The translations under genes were made by a program, and so were the position numbers. From the NCBI GenBank assembly GCA_964413425.1, contig CAYPST010000047.1, positions 1 through 29,408 of the forward strand: a stretch of DNA of 29,408 nucleotides, read 5' to 3'. Below, piece after piece: positions 1 to 8,562 of the stretch (positions within the stretch are counted from its first letter, which is position 1; every line of letters starts with the position of its first letter). This DNA is from DATFLS01 sp964413425 (lineage in GTDB: Bacteria; Fidelibacterota; JAANXI01). A model generated the notes under the pieces. The model was not told the DNA's origin. It saw nothing but the letters and a program-made list of their open reading frames with translations, and did not search any database.

Positions 1-274
1 GACTGGTCGGGAATGCCATCAGATTCCTTTTTACTGAGCAAACTTAATAGTCATATAAAAGAATAATAGCGATTATATTCCTCATATGATCAATGTAAAA
101 GATTTCCGCTACACTTTCTCCGAAGGAGTCCCTTGTATGTTACCCCACATGATTCTTCGGGATTAGACCAGACTCCTTCTTACTTACTTGAATAGGTTGT
201 CTTGAATTTAATACCTGGGTAACTTACACTGTCGGAAGCGTTTGAAGCCACCAGTATATCTGAAAGGAATTGGT
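1..274. other. Gene-free left edge with repeat modules
   Basis: I see no convincing gene here. An AT-rich string at 43-67 closely resembles one at 15696-15716 (CTTAATAGTCATA followed by AAGAATAA). The motif CTCCGAAGGAGTC at 118-130 recurs exactly at 8775-8787. The phrase ACTGAGCAAACTTA at 33-46 resembles one at 8824-8837. These are modules of the dispersed intergenic repeats of this window. Confidence 0.5.
202..230 (+). promoter_or_regulatory. Candidate sigma-70-type promoter
   Basis: TTGAAT at 202-207 and TACACT at 225-230 are separated by 17 nt. Each box matches the consensus at four of six positions. It would place a transcript start near 237, about 38 nt before the hydrolase start codon. 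It is a sequence match only. Confidence 0.3.
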
Positions 275-814
275 ATGATCCACAGAAATGACACGGCTCT
301 ACTCGTGATAGATATCCAGGACAAACTGGCCCGGGTGATGCATGATCAGGAGACATTGCTCGATAAGGTACCTCGTCTCATTCAGGGAGCGCAAATCATC
401 GGACTGCCCATTATTGTGACGGAACAGTATCCCAAGGGTCTCGGCACGACGGTGCAGGAAATAGTAGCAGTGTTGGAATCCTATGATCCGCTGGAAAAGA
501 GGGTATTCGGCTGTTGTGATGATACCGGATTCGTAGAAATGCTTGAACAGTCTGATTGTAAAAATATCCTGGTTTGCGGAATTGAGACGCACGTTTGTAT
601 CTACCAGACTGTGTCTCAACTTCTGGATGGTCATTACCATGTGGAAGTGGTGGCGGATGCAGTGGATTCCCGGACTCCGTTCGATAAGAAAATTGGATTG
701 GAGCGAATGCAGAATCAGGGTGCATGTTTAACCACGGTGGAGATGGCCCTGTTCGAACTGCAGCAGGTTGCGCAGGGCGCGCAGTTCAAAGCGATATCAA
801 ATCTGGTGAAATGA
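275..814 (+). CDS. Isochorismatase-family cysteine hydrolase
   Basis: The 179-residue product has the isochorismatase-like alpha/beta fold typical of YcaC-related hydrolases. The catalytic triad of the family is visible: Asp13 in VIDIQD, Lys75 in LEKRVFG and Cys108 in ETHVC, preceded by the usual cis-peptide region CGIET. Family members hydrolyse amide or vinyl-ether bonds in small molecules; the substrate cannot be read from the sequence. The ATG at 275 is chosen over an upstream in-frame TTG at 242 because AAGGA lies at 264-268, six bases before it. The protein is probably cytoplasmic. It appears to be monocistronic, with a candidate terminator directly downstream and a convergent gene beyond. 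Confidence 0.88.
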   Translation: MIHRNDTALLVIDIQDKLARVMHDQETLLDKVPRLIQGAQIIGLPIIVTEQYPKGLGTTVQEIVAVLESYDPLEKRVFGCCDDTGFVEMLEQSDCKNILVCGIETHVCIYQTVSQLLDGHYHVEVVADAVDSRTPFDKKIGLERMQNQGACLTTVEMALFELQQVAQGAQFKAISNLVK

Positions 815-821
815 GCGATTC

Positions 822-853
822 CTCTGGTGTATCCGGGAGACGTTTTTCTTTTT
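822..853 (+). terminator. Rho-independent terminator after the hydrolase gene
   Basis: A short hairpin with one bulge (822-839, arms CTCT-GG and CC-GGAG) is followed by two runs of five T at 843-853. It starts 8 nt after the stop codon. Confidence 0.55.
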
Positions 854-877
854 GACAAGACCCGAGGTGCGGGGCGG

Positions 878-1315
878 TCACCGCTCATACTTTGAATAAT
901 GAGAATTGCTGCTGTCTTCGAAGTTCGTGTCCAGCGAATGATGATCGTTATTCCGCACTAATAATTGTTGCAGCCGCCGATCAACTTCTCCAAAGTCATA
1001 CGGTTTGTAAATGATATCATCGACGTGATTTGCGAGTAATCGTTCGGTTAATCGCTTCTCCTCAAAATACACGTAACTGATAATGATTTTCAGATATGGG
1101 AAGCTCTGTTTGATTTTGCTCAGGTATTGCACATCGGCATCGGTGGGATTGATCGCATCGAAGATGAGGGCCTGGCATTGACAGTCCTCTGAGGAGAGGT
1201 GATTGTGGAGATCTTCGCGTTCGGGAATAAACCGGATCAAATACTTTCCTTCAAAAAAGATTTTGAAGGAATCCGCTAAGTCAACGTCATCTGTATAAAG
1301 GCAAATAAACTGCAT
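878..1315 (-). CDS. Stand-alone receiver-domain protein
   Basis: The 145-residue product looks like a single response-regulator receiver domain without an output domain. The acidic pair is in YTDDVD near the N terminus. The likely phospho-acceptor Asp is in LIFDAIN, a Ser takes the Thr/Ser switch position in IIISY, and the conserved Lys-Pro is in IYKPYDF. The C-terminal 20 or so residues are Ser/Asn/His-rich and probably disordered. Such proteins act as phosphorelay intermediates or bind a partner directly. No kinase lies next to it; the nearest is the histidine kinase about 2 kb further right on the same strand. The ATG at 1315 is preferred; an in-frame GTG sits two codons upstream. The Shine-Dalgarno sequence is weak for both. 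Confidence 0.75.
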   Translation of the reverse strand: MQFICLYTDDVDLADSFKIFFEGKYLIRFIPEREDLHNHLSSEDCQCQALIFDAINPTDADVQYLSKIKQSFPYLKIIISYVYFEEKRLTERLLANHVDDIIYKPYDFGEVDRRLQQLLVRNNDHHSLDTNFEDSSNSHYSKYER

Positions 1316-1351
1316 GGACACACAACTTCATTTTTAATTCAGCTAATGCAA

Positions 1352-1366
1352 GACATGTGCCATGTC
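1352..1366. promoter_or_regulatory. Small dyad upstream of the receiver gene
   Basis: GACATG and CATGTC form a perfect 6-bp dyad with a 3-nt centre, 37 nt upstream of the receiver-gene start. It could be an operator half-site pair. There is no other support. Confidence 0.2.
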
Positions 1367-1548
1367 CTTTATTTAATGAAATAGAGTAGATATTCCATGG
1401 TTGTTCCGAAATCTAAGAAAAAAATTGTATGAGATCGGAAAAGGGGGGAGACAATACTATCAGTAGTATCAGGTGGTCAATCGATTAGAAGCTGGCCACT
1501 ATTATATACGCCTGTTCGGAATACGTGAAGGTCGCCAGAACCACCAAA

Positions 1549-1632
1549 AAATAATAAATGAATGAAACACCGAAACATACTGAAAGACACTGATAATTTG
1601 AAACTTGATATTCCACTCTGCCCACTACCTAT
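1549..1632 (+). repeat. Dispersed 84-bp repeat, copy 1
   Basis: This segment aligns without gaps to 29184-29267 on the same strand. I count 73 identities in 84 positions, including a 20-nt identical core around TGAAAGACACTG. Neither copy has coding capacity. Confidence 0.8.
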
Positions 1633-1659
1633 ATAATTGAATCTGTATAGAAAACGCCT

Positions 1660-1683
1660 CAAAGAGATCCCTGCGGGACAAAG
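1660..1683 (+). repeat. GATCCC repeat module, copy 1
   Basis: This 24-nt string matches 29160-29183 at 22 of 24 positions. Here it lies 27 nt after the 84-bp repeat, whereas at the right end of the window it lies directly before it. Confidence 0.65.
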
Positions 1684-1837
1684 GGCGCAGAGAACAAATA
1701 AAATGATGGCTCCTGTGTGTAGAAATTATTTGTGCAAAAGTGGGAGAATCATAATAAATGGAGATCGAAGTCAGCATTTTCTATTTGATCTCTGTTCTTT
1801 AAACACCCTCATAGAACTTTGACAAAATGTTCTCCTT

Positions 1838-1856
1838 CTCTCCCCGGCAGGGAGAG
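1838..1856. terminator. Hairpin downstream of the sigma-54 activator gene
   Basis: The arms CTCTCCC (1838-1844) and GGGAGAG (1850-1856) form a 7-bp stem with a 5-nt loop. It is about 78 nt beyond the stop of the minus-strand regulator gene. No T-run follows on either strand, so termination is uncertain. It may instead belong to the repeat family. Confidence 0.3.
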
Positions 1857-1933
1857 TAAACCCCTCGCCCGCTTCGGGGATGCGACCAGGTAATCAGCGT
1901 AAAAGACGGATGGCAGGTCTTTCTGTTGAAGTA

Positions 1934-3283
1934 TCAGCTGACGGGCACATTCAGTTCCTCGATCTTCCGGTACAGAGAGGACAGCCCGATATTTAAGAGA
2001 TCCGAGGCCTTCTTCTTATCCCCGTCACACCGGCGCAACAGGGCGGAAATATGCTGACGTTCGAAGTTTTTCGTCGCTTCCTTGAGATCATCAGGATAAA
2101 AGTCGTTCATGTTTTTGTGCGTGGCGGGGGGTAAATCTTTGAGGGTAATATAGTCGCCGTCGCACAGCAGCACCGCGCGTTCTATGACGTTCTCCAGTTC
2201 GCGAACCTGCCCCTTCCATTTGTAGTTCATCAAGGTCTTCATCGTTTCGTTATCCACTCCCTTGATATTCCGCTTTAACTCCCGGTTGTATTTTTCCACA
2301 AAATGTTTCACCAGCAGGGGGATATCTTCTTTCCGCTCGCTGAGGGATGGTAGTTTGATGTCCACGATGTTCAACCGGTAATACAGATCTTCCCGGAAGT
2401 TTCCGTTTTCCACTTCTTCAATGAGAACTTTATTAGTGGCGGCGACCAACCGGACATCGATATTGACGGTGGTGTTGGTGCCCAGCGGTTTGACTTCTTT
2501 GGCTTCTATGGCCCGCAGCAGTTTGACCTGAATATGCAACGGGATTTCGGCAACTTCATCTAGGAAGAGGGTGCCACCGTTGGCGGTTTTGAATACGCCG
2601 TCTTTATCGGTATTTGCGCCGGTAAATGCGCCTTTTTTGTAACCGAACAGTTCTGATTCGAACAGGTTGTCCGGGATTGCGCCGCAGTTAATCGGAATAA
2701 AGGGCTTAATGGCCCGGTCACTGTTGGCATGGATTGCCCGGGCGACCAGTTCCTTACCGGTCCCGCTCTTCCCGGTGATCATTACGTTGGTGGTTGATCG
2801 GGCGACACGCTGGACCATATTATAGACCTGCCGCATGGCCGGGCTATCACCGATGATATTGTTAAAGTTGAATTTTTTATCTATCTGATCTTTGAGATAT
2901 TTGTTTTCCAGCTCCATTTCCCGGCGGTTCATCAGATGTCTCACCCGGAAAATCACCTCGTCGAAATCCAGTGGTTTCAGGATGTAATCGGACGAACCGG
3001 ACCGCAAGGCCTGGATAGCCGTCTCCACAGTGGCATATGCGGTGATAATGATGGTCATGGTCTGCGGAGAGATATTCTTGGTTTTCTCAATGAGCTGCAT
3101 CCCATCCAGCTTCGGCATCTTGATATCGGCAATCAGAATATCGAAATTTGCCTTTTTAATGAACTGGAGGGCTGCTTCACCGTCTTCTGCAGTTTCACAT
3201 TTATATCCTTCTTCATCTAATATGAGTGACAGAGAGTCACGAATTTCCTGTTCATCATCTGCAATTAATATCGATCCCTTCAT
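1934..3283 (-). CDS. NtrC/AtoC-type sigma-54-dependent response regulator
   Basis: The 449-residue protein has the three classic parts. The receiver domain (about 1-120) carries the phospho-acceptor Asp53 in IADIKMP and Lys103 in ILKPLDF. The AAA+ sigma-54 interaction domain (about 140-375) shows Walker A GKSGTGKE at 171-178, the sigma-54 loop GAFTGA at 218-223 and Walker B LFLDE at 239-243. A Fis-type helix-turn-helix lies at about 410-445. When phosphorylated, such proteins bind upstream enhancers and drive ATP-dependent open-complex formation at -24/-12 promoters. The ATG at 3283 is preceded by GAGGA. The gene follows the kinase gene by 9 nt, so the two are cotranscribed and almost certainly cognate. 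Likely targets are the divergent amino-acid catabolism genes. Confidence 0.95.
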   Translation of the reverse strand: MKGSILIADDEQEIRDSLSLILDEEGYKCETAEDGEAALQFIKKANFDILIADIKMPKLDGMQLIEKTKNISPQTMTIIITAYATVETAIQALRSGSSDYILKPLDFDEVIFRVRHLMNRREMELENKYLKDQIDKKFNFNNIIGDSPAMRQVYNMVQRVARSTTNVMITGKSGTGKELVARAIHANSDRAIKPFIPINCGAIPDNLFESELFGYKKGAFTGANTDKDGVFKTANGGTLFLDEVAEIPLHIQVKLLRAIEAKEVKPLGTNTTVNIDVRLVAATNKVLIEEVENGNFREDLYYRLNIVDIKLPSLSERKEDIPLLVKHFVEKYNRELKRNIKGVDNETMKTLMNYKWKGQVRELENVIERAVLLCDGDYITLKDLPPATHKNMNDFYPDDLKEATKNFERQHISALLRRCDGDKKKASDLLNIGLSSLYRKIEELNVPVS

Positions 3284-3292
3284 AGATGATCC

Positions 3293-4612
3293 TCAATGTA
3301 TTGGTAATTCAATAGTAAAGGTTGATCCTTGATGTGGTTCAGAGTCAACGATAATTCTGCCGCCCATCTTGGCAATAATGCCATGGCTGACCGACAGGCC
3401 GAGACCTGTGCCCTTCCCCACATCTTTGGTGGTGAAAAACGGCTCGAACACTTTTTCCTGCACCTCTTTCGTCATGCCAATGCCCTCGTCTTGTACGGCG
3501 ATTCGGATTTGTCCGTTTTCACAGCAGGTGCTGACCGTGATCGTCTCACCCTGTTCCTGCATGGCATCGATGGAGTTGAGCACCAGATTCACCAGCACCT
3601 GGTGAATCTGGTCCGGTACGCACGTGATTCTCGGCAGGCCGGAATCCAGATCAAGCTCAAAGTTGATATTCTGGCAGCGTCCATCGTATTTGAGCAGCCC
3701 GACGGCAGAATTGATGGTATCGTTGATCTGGGTTGAAGTGGATTGAATGCTGGACGGCCGCGAAAAGTCAACCAATTCCCGGACGATTTTTGTTATCCGT
3801 CCGATATGTTCTTTAATTTTTTTTAGACTTTTATGGATAAATTCATCATCGGTCTTTCGCTCCATCACTTGCACCAGCGAGGAAATGGAGGTTAATGGGT
3901 TTCCTACTTCATGGGCCACACCGGCGGCAAGATGTCCCACCGTCGCCAGTCGCTCGGATTGCCGCATCTGATTTTCGTTAATCCGCAATTCCGAAATATC
4001 TCGAAGAATTTGTGCCCGCTGGGTGATGCCGCTATTGTTTTCCGCAGGGATGACGGTTTCTGTGAGCTGAACCAGCACTCGCTGACCGGATTTACTAAGT
4101 CGTTCTGTCTCGTAATTCTTTACAAAGCCACGTTCTTTTATTCCGTAAGCAAGACAGAGCAGCTCACCAACTTCCATTAAATCATCCGGGATGAGGGTAC
4201 TGACACTTTTCCCGATAATTTCGCCCTGTTGCCATCCGAAAATTTGTTCGGCACCCCGGTTCCAGGAAGTAATTCTATTATTGTTGTTAATGGTGATGAG
4301 CGCATCGGGAGCATTATCAAAGATTTGTTTATATTTCTCTTCGGTCTGAGCCAGGCGTTCAGCGTAGATATCGCGGTATTGGAACACCGTCCAGGCAGCC
4401 CACACCATGAGAAGTAACGAAGAGACCACCCCCCGGCTGACATATAACCATCGCATTGTCTGCCGGGAAAGGTCGGCAAACAGCGTGCGTTCGATGAGTT
4501 CGAATAGTCCGAAAATAATGCCGACAATTATCAAGGAAGTGAAGATCAGGTAACCGAAACGGACATGTTGGAGGAATTCTGTTAATCGTGATATAATTTT
4601 ACGTTTGCGCAT
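3293..4612 (-). CDS. Membrane PAS-domain sensor histidine kinase (NtrB-like)
   Basis: The 439-residue kinase has two predicted transmembrane helices (about 20-40 and 58-78) with only a short loop between them, so it lacks a large periplasmic sensor. A PAS domain follows (about 89-205) and probably does the sensing. The dimerisation and phosphoacceptor helix carries His234 in GVAHEVGNPL. The ATPase domain has the N box (LVLNSIDAM), G1 (DEGIGM), F box (FEPFFTTK) and G2 (GKGTGLGLS). This layout is typical of kinases paired with sigma-54 activators. The signal cannot be read from sequence; a metabolite or redox cue is an inference from the neighbouring genes. The Shine-Dalgarno upstream of the ATG is weak. 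Confidence 0.93.
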   Translation of the reverse strand: MRKRKIISRLTEFLQHVRFGYLIFTSLIIVGIIFGLFELIERTLFADLSRQTMRWLYVSRGVVSSLLLMVWAAWTVFQYRDIYAERLAQTEEKYKQIFDNAPDALITINNNNRITSWNRGAEQIFGWQQGEIIGKSVSTLIPDDLMEVGELLCLAYGIKERGFVKNYETERLSKSGQRVLVQLTETVIPAENNSGITQRAQILRDISELRINENQMRQSERLATVGHLAAGVAHEVGNPLTSISSLVQVMERKTDDEFIHKSLKKIKEHIGRITKIVRELVDFSRPSSIQSTSTQINDTINSAVGLLKYDGRCQNINFELDLDSGLPRITCVPDQIHQVLVNLVLNSIDAMQEQGETITVSTCCENGQIRIAVQDEGIGMTKEVQEKVFEPFFTTKDVGKGTGLGLSVSHGIIAKMGGRIIVDSEPHQGSTFTIELPIH

Positions 4613-4821
4613 GCTGTTGAAAATTTAAGCACTTCCCTTGTGTAAAGCAACGTCGAAGGCTTTCTATTGTTTGTTCTCTTGACATAATTTCCACACATTT
4701 GAAGGAATTTGCTAAGGAGAAGTTCCGAATAATTCATCCTTTGGCTTGTGAACTCTCAATTTTCTGTCTAATATGAGAAGGCGAAAAAAGGGATCTTTTC
4801 AGCATGGGGACAATCCGAATG

Positions 4822-4847
4822 GTATGCGGAAGAATATCCCTGCATAC
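4822..4847. promoter_or_regulatory. Candidate activator (enhancer) site: inverted repeat
   Basis: GTATGC at 4822-4827 and GCATAC at 4842-4847 form a perfect dyad with a 14-nt spacer. Its centre lies about 82 nt upstream of the start predicted from the -24/-12 element. That is a usual distance for sigma-54 enhancer sites. Binding by the adjacent regulator is inference. Confidence 0.4.
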
Positions 4848-4890
4848 GCCGAAACAAAGGTTTTACAGTAATGCAGAATTTGGTATTTTC

Positions 4891-4905
4891 TGGCACGCCA
4901 TTTGT
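4891..4905 (+). promoter_or_regulatory. Candidate sigma-54 (-24/-12) promoter of the leucine dehydrogenase operon
   Basis: TGGCACG at 4891-4897 matches the -24 element in full, and TTGT at 4902-4905 matches the -12 element except for T in place of C. The invariant G residues are exactly 12 nt apart, as required. The site lies about 160 nt before the leucine dehydrogenase start and beside a sigma-54 activator gene. Confidence 0.5.
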
Positions 4906-5065
4906 GGTATTTTACGTATGCCTGATTTTCCACCGGAGCATCAGGGATAATGGAGGCCAATCTCTATTCGATTTACCAGATTAGTTAGCACGATTATTCG
5001 ATGCAGCGAGCGTGTCCGGATTCTTCTATAACATAGTGTGAGTGAACCTCATAAAGGAGGGATGT

Positions 5066-6166
5066 ATGGATATTTTTGGCCAGATGGATCGGCGCGAGCA
5101 CGAGGAAGTGGTTTTTTGCCACGATCAGACGGTTGGGTTACGGGCAATTATTGCCATTCACGATACGACACTGGGCCCTGCTCTGGGTGGCTGCCGGATG
5201 TGGCCGTATGGTTCTGAAGAAGAGGCGTTGAAGGACGTCCTCCGCTTATCCCGGGGGATGACGTATAAAGCCGCGGCTGCCGGCTTAAATCTGGGAGGTG
5301 GGAAAGCCGTGATTATCGGGGATCCGAAGACAATGAAATCTGAAGCGTTTTTCCGGAGTTTCGGCCGGTTCGTTGACGGCCTGGGAGGACGATACATTAC
5401 AGCGGAAGATGTCGGGACTTCGGTGAGTGATATGGAGTGGGTTCGGGTGGAGACCAATTATGTAACCGGGATTGACGAGGTCATCGGGGGTAGCGGCGAT
5501 CCGTCACCGGTGACAGCATTGGGTGTGTTTTACGGAATCAAAGCCTGTGCACAGCATCGGTGGGACTCGGAAGATCTGCACGGAAAAACTGTGGCTATCC
5601 AGGGAGTTGGCCATGTGGGGTACTATCTTGCCAGAGATCTTCACTCTGCCGGGGCGAATTTGATTGTGACCGATATCGACCAGAAGAAAGTGAAGAGAGT
5701 GGTGGAGGAATTCGAGGCACAGGCCGTTGAGATCGATGATATTTATACTGTTGGCGCCGAGATATTTGCGCCCTGTGCTCTGGGAGGAATCATAAATGAT
5801 ACGACTCTTGAGGGATTGCAGTTTGACATCATTGCAGGCGGGGCCAATAATCAGCTGGATCGGGAGGAGACGCATGGAAAGCTCCTGAAGGAACGGGGCA
5901 TTCTATACGCTCCGGACTATGTGATAAATGCCGGTGGTTTAATTAATGTTGCCAACGAAATAGAAGGGTATCACCGGGAACGTGCCTTGAAACAGGCCCG
6001 GAGTATCTACGATGTCCTGTTGGACGTTTTCCGAATTGCCGAAGAACAGGATATCCCCACCCATGAAGCATCCAATCATCTGGCAGAGCAACGGATTAAG
6101 CGGATAGCGCATCTGAAAGACTTCTATACATACCGGACTCAGCCGGCCTGGCGGCATAATATCTAG
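5066..6166 (+). CDS. bcd: Leucine dehydrogenase
   Basis: The enzyme catalyses NAD+-dependent oxidative deamination of leucine, valine and isoleucine to branched 2-oxoacids, giving NADH and ammonium. The 366-residue length equals that of Bacillus leucine dehydrogenases, and long stretches match from memory: IAIHDTTLGPALGG, the glycine-rich segment with catalytic Lys80 (LNLGGGK), Lys68 in MTYK, AEDVGTSV, and the NAD-binding GVGHVG. The C-terminal part has APDYVINAGG. The ATG at 5066 is chosen because AAAGGAGG lies 5 nt upstream; an in-frame GTG at 5042 has no such site. It is the first gene of the catabolic block, 92 nt before maeB. Leucine, rather than glutamate or phenylalanine, specificity is inferred from overall similarity. 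Confidence 0.93.
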   Translation: MDIFGQMDRREHEEVVFCHDQTVGLRAIIAIHDTTLGPALGGCRMWPYGSEEEALKDVLRLSRGMTYKAAAAGLNLGGGKAVIIGDPKTMKSEAFFRSFGRFVDGLGGRYITAEDVGTSVSDMEWVRVETNYVTGIDEVIGGSGDPSPVTALGVFYGIKACAQHRWDSEDLHGKTVAIQGVGHVGYYLARDLHSAGANLIVTDIDQKKVKRVVEEFEAQAVEIDDIYTVGAEIFAPCALGGIINDTTLEGLQFDIIAGGANNQLDREETHGKLLKERGILYAPDYVINAGGLINVANEIEGYHRERALKQARSIYDVLLDVFRIAEEQDIPTHEASNHLAEQRIKRIAHLKDFYTYRTQPAWRHNI

Positions 6167-6258
6167 AATAGAGACCGGACACGACCGAACCAGGAGATTA
6201 TTCAGCGAATAGAAATTACTCTACTTGATAAGCACGCCATTGAAAAGCGAGGGAAATC

Positions 6259-8523
6259 ATGGCTATCAGTGTCGATGAAGCGCTTGAGTATCATGCGCGG
6301 AAGCGCAAAGGAAAAATTGAAGTGAAAGCAACCAAACCGTGTACCACGCAGCGGGACCTCTCCCTGGCCTACACGCCGGGAGTGGCCGAACCCTGTCGGG
6401 TGATCCACAAAGATCCGGAGAAAGTATTCGATTACACGGCAAGGGGGAATCTGGTGGCGGTCATATCGAATGGGACAGCAGTGCTGGGCCTAGGCAATAT
6501 CGGAGCCGCTGCCGGAAAGCCGGTGATGGAAGGGAAAGGAGTACTCTTCAAGAGATTTGCGGATATCGATGTGTTCGATCTGGAGCTGGATACCACCGAG
6601 GTGGACGAACTCTGCCGGACCGTCGAAATTCTTGAACCGACCTTCGGAGGCATTAATCTGGAAGATATCAAGGCACCGGAATGCTTCGAAATTGAAGAGC
6701 GCCTCAAGAAGTCAATGAATATTCCGGTCTTCCATGACGATCAGCATGGGACAGCCATCATCTCCGGAGCTGCGTTGTTGAATGCTCTGGAGTTGAATGG
6801 GAAGGATATCAAAGACGTCCGGATTGTGCTGAACGGTGCCGGAGCCTCCGCCATCGCTTGTGCAAAGCATTATATTACCCTCGGAGCCCAATTGGAAAAT
6901 GTGACCTTGTGCGATAGTAAAGGAGTGATTTACAAGGGTCGCCCGGAGAATATGAATAAGTATAAAGAACACTTCGCTTCGGATACGGAAGCCCGGACGC
7001 TGGAAGATGCCATGGTGGGTGCAGATGTCTTTCTGGGATTATCCGTAGGCGGAATCGTTTCCCAGGAGATGGTGATATCGATGGCGGATGATCCGGTTAT
7101 CTTTGCCATGGCAAACCCGGATCCTGAAATTACCTATCCCGATGCGATGGACGCGCGACCGGATGTGATTATGGGGACCGGTCGTTCGGATTATCCGAAT
7201 CAGGTGAATAATGTGCTCGGGTTCCCGTTTATTTTCCGGGGTGCGCTGGATGTGCGGGCGACTGCCATCAATGAAGAAATGAAAGTGGCGGCTACCAGAG
7301 CACTGGCAGATCTGGCCAAACAGGATGTGCCTGATTCGGTGGCGAAAGCCTATGGTGTGGAATATTTTCAGTTCGGAAGAGAATATCTCATTCCGAAACC
7401 GTTTGATCCGCGGGTATTACTCTGGGAGGCCAGTGCGGTAGCCGAGACAGCCATGCAAACCGGTGTCGCGAGGATCCATCTGGACATTGAGAAATATAAG
7501 GAGGAGCTGGAAGCCCGGCTGGGACGCAGTAGAGAAGTTATGCGGATTATGCTGAACAAAGCGCGAAAGAGTCCCAAACGGATTGTCTATCCTGAAGGGG
7601 ATCATGAGAAGATTCTTCGAGCGACGCAAATTATCCGGGAAGAGAAAATTGCAACTCCCATCCTGCTTGGAAATCCGGAGATTGTCCGGCAGCGTGCTGA
7701 TGTATTGAATGTTGATTTGAACGGCGTGGAAATTGTGGATCAGTTAAATTTCGAACGGCTTGAGGACTACGTGGAAGAATATTATCGTCTGCGCCAGCGA
7801 AAGGGGGTCAACCTCTACCAGGCGGAGCGCGATATGCAGCGCCGGAATTATTTCGGAGCGATGATGGTCCACATGGGGGATGCGGATGGCCTGGTTTCCG
7901 GGGTCACCCGGCAATATCCGGATACCATTCGTCCGGCCCTCCAGATTATCCGGACCCGGGAAGATGTGAATCATGTGGCCGGATTATATGTCCTGGTGTT
8001 TGAGAATGAGATCAAGTTCATGGCAGATACCACGGTCAATATCGAGACTACCCCGGAAATTCTGGCGGAGATTGCCCTGTTGACCGCCGAGGAAGCCAAG
8101 AAATGGGATGTGGAACCGCGGGTGGCAATGTTGTCGTTCTCCAATTTCGGAAGTGTCCCGCATCAGCTGGCGAAGAAAGTCGAAGACGCAACAAAGTTGG
8201 TGAAGCAGAAGGTCCCAACCCTGATGATCGACGGGGAAATGAACGCGGACCTGGCAGTGGAACCAACCATCATCCGGGAGAATTACCCCTTCTCCACCTT
8301 AAAGGAATCGGCCAACGTGCTCATTTGTCCGGATTTGCAATCAGGCAATATTACCTATAAACTCCTGCAGCGATTGGGTGGCGCGGCAGCGATTGGCCCC
8401 ATTCTTATGGGAATGAAAAAACCGGTCCATTTATTGCAGATTGGAAGTAGTGAGGTGAATGATGTGGTGAATATGACGGCAATTGCGGTGGTTGATGCCC
8501 ATCAACCTCTCAGACGTCTCTGA
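6259..8523 (+). CDS. maeB: NAD(P)-dependent malic enzyme, MaeB type with C-terminal PTA-like domain
   Basis: The 754-residue protein decarboxylates malate to pyruvate and CO2 with reduction of NAD(P)+. The malic-enzyme part (about 1-420) shows Tyr38 in LAYTPGVAEP, the Lys-rich GKGVLFKRF, the metal-binding NLEDIKAPE and Asp160-Asp161, and a dinucleotide-binding GAGASA at 193-198. The C-terminal part (about 430-754) is phosphotransacetylase-like, but the catalytic Ser-Arg found in genuine Pta (NDLSRG) is replaced by LLQIGS. It is therefore probably the regulatory, acetyl-CoA-sensing domain known in MaeB enzymes and not an active Pta. GAGGGA precedes the ATG. It is likely cotranscribed with leucine dehydrogenase. 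Confidence 0.92.
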   Translation: MAISVDEALEYHARKRKGKIEVKATKPCTTQRDLSLAYTPGVAEPCRVIHKDPEKVFDYTARGNLVAVISNGTAVLGLGNIGAAAGKPVMEGKGVLFKRFADIDVFDLELDTTEVDELCRTVEILEPTFGGINLEDIKAPECFEIEERLKKSMNIPVFHDDQHGTAIISGAALLNALELNGKDIKDVRIVLNGAGASAIACAKHYITLGAQLENVTLCDSKGVIYKGRPENMNKYKEHFASDTEARTLEDAMVGADVFLGLSVGGIVSQEMVISMADDPVIFAMANPDPEITYPDAMDARPDVIMGTGRSDYPNQVNNVLGFPFIFRGALDVRATAINEEMKVAATRALADLAKQDVPDSVAKAYGVEYFQFGREYLIPKPFDPRVLLWEASAVAETAMQTGVARIHLDIEKYKEELEARLGRSREVMRIMLNKARKSPKRIVYPEGDHEKILRATQIIREEKIATPILLGNPEIVRQRADVLNVDLNGVEIVDQLNFERLEDYVEEYYRLRQRKGVNLYQAERDMQRRNYFGAMMVHMGDADGLVSGVTRQYPDTIRPALQIIRTREDVNHVAGLYVLVFENEIKFMADTTVNIETTPEILAEIALLTAEEAKKWDVEPRVAMLSFSNFGSVPHQLAKKVEDATKLVKQKVPTLMIDGEMNADLAVEPTIIRENYPFSTLKESANVLICPDLQSGNITYKLLQRLGGAAAIGPILMGMKKPVHLLQIGSSEVNDVVNMTAIAVVDAHQPLRRL

Positions 8524-8562
8524 TACACTGCACCGCAGAGCCGTACCTCTGGCAGAGCGGCT

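Larger units (their letters stand above)
1316..1933. other. 618-bp intergenic region rich in repeat modules
   Basis: No gene is supported. The region holds the 84-bp dispersed repeat (1549-1632), a 24-nt GATCCC module (1660-1683) and a hairpin CTCTCCC/GGGAGAG (1838-1856). It also has a GC-rich string at 1861-1885 that resembles the CCTCGCCC module found near 29.09 kb. A 61-residue open frame here has no recognisable features and overlaps the repeats. Confidence 0.6.
4613..5065. other. Divergent regulatory region between kinase and leucine dehydrogenase
   Basis: This 453-bp stretch has no gene. It separates the minus-strand kinase operon from the plus-strand catabolic operon. It contains a sigma-54-like promoter (4891-4905), an inverted repeat upstream of it (4822-4847), and a good Shine-Dalgarno (AAAGGAGG, 5053-5060) for leucine dehydrogenase. 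Confidence 0.6.
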
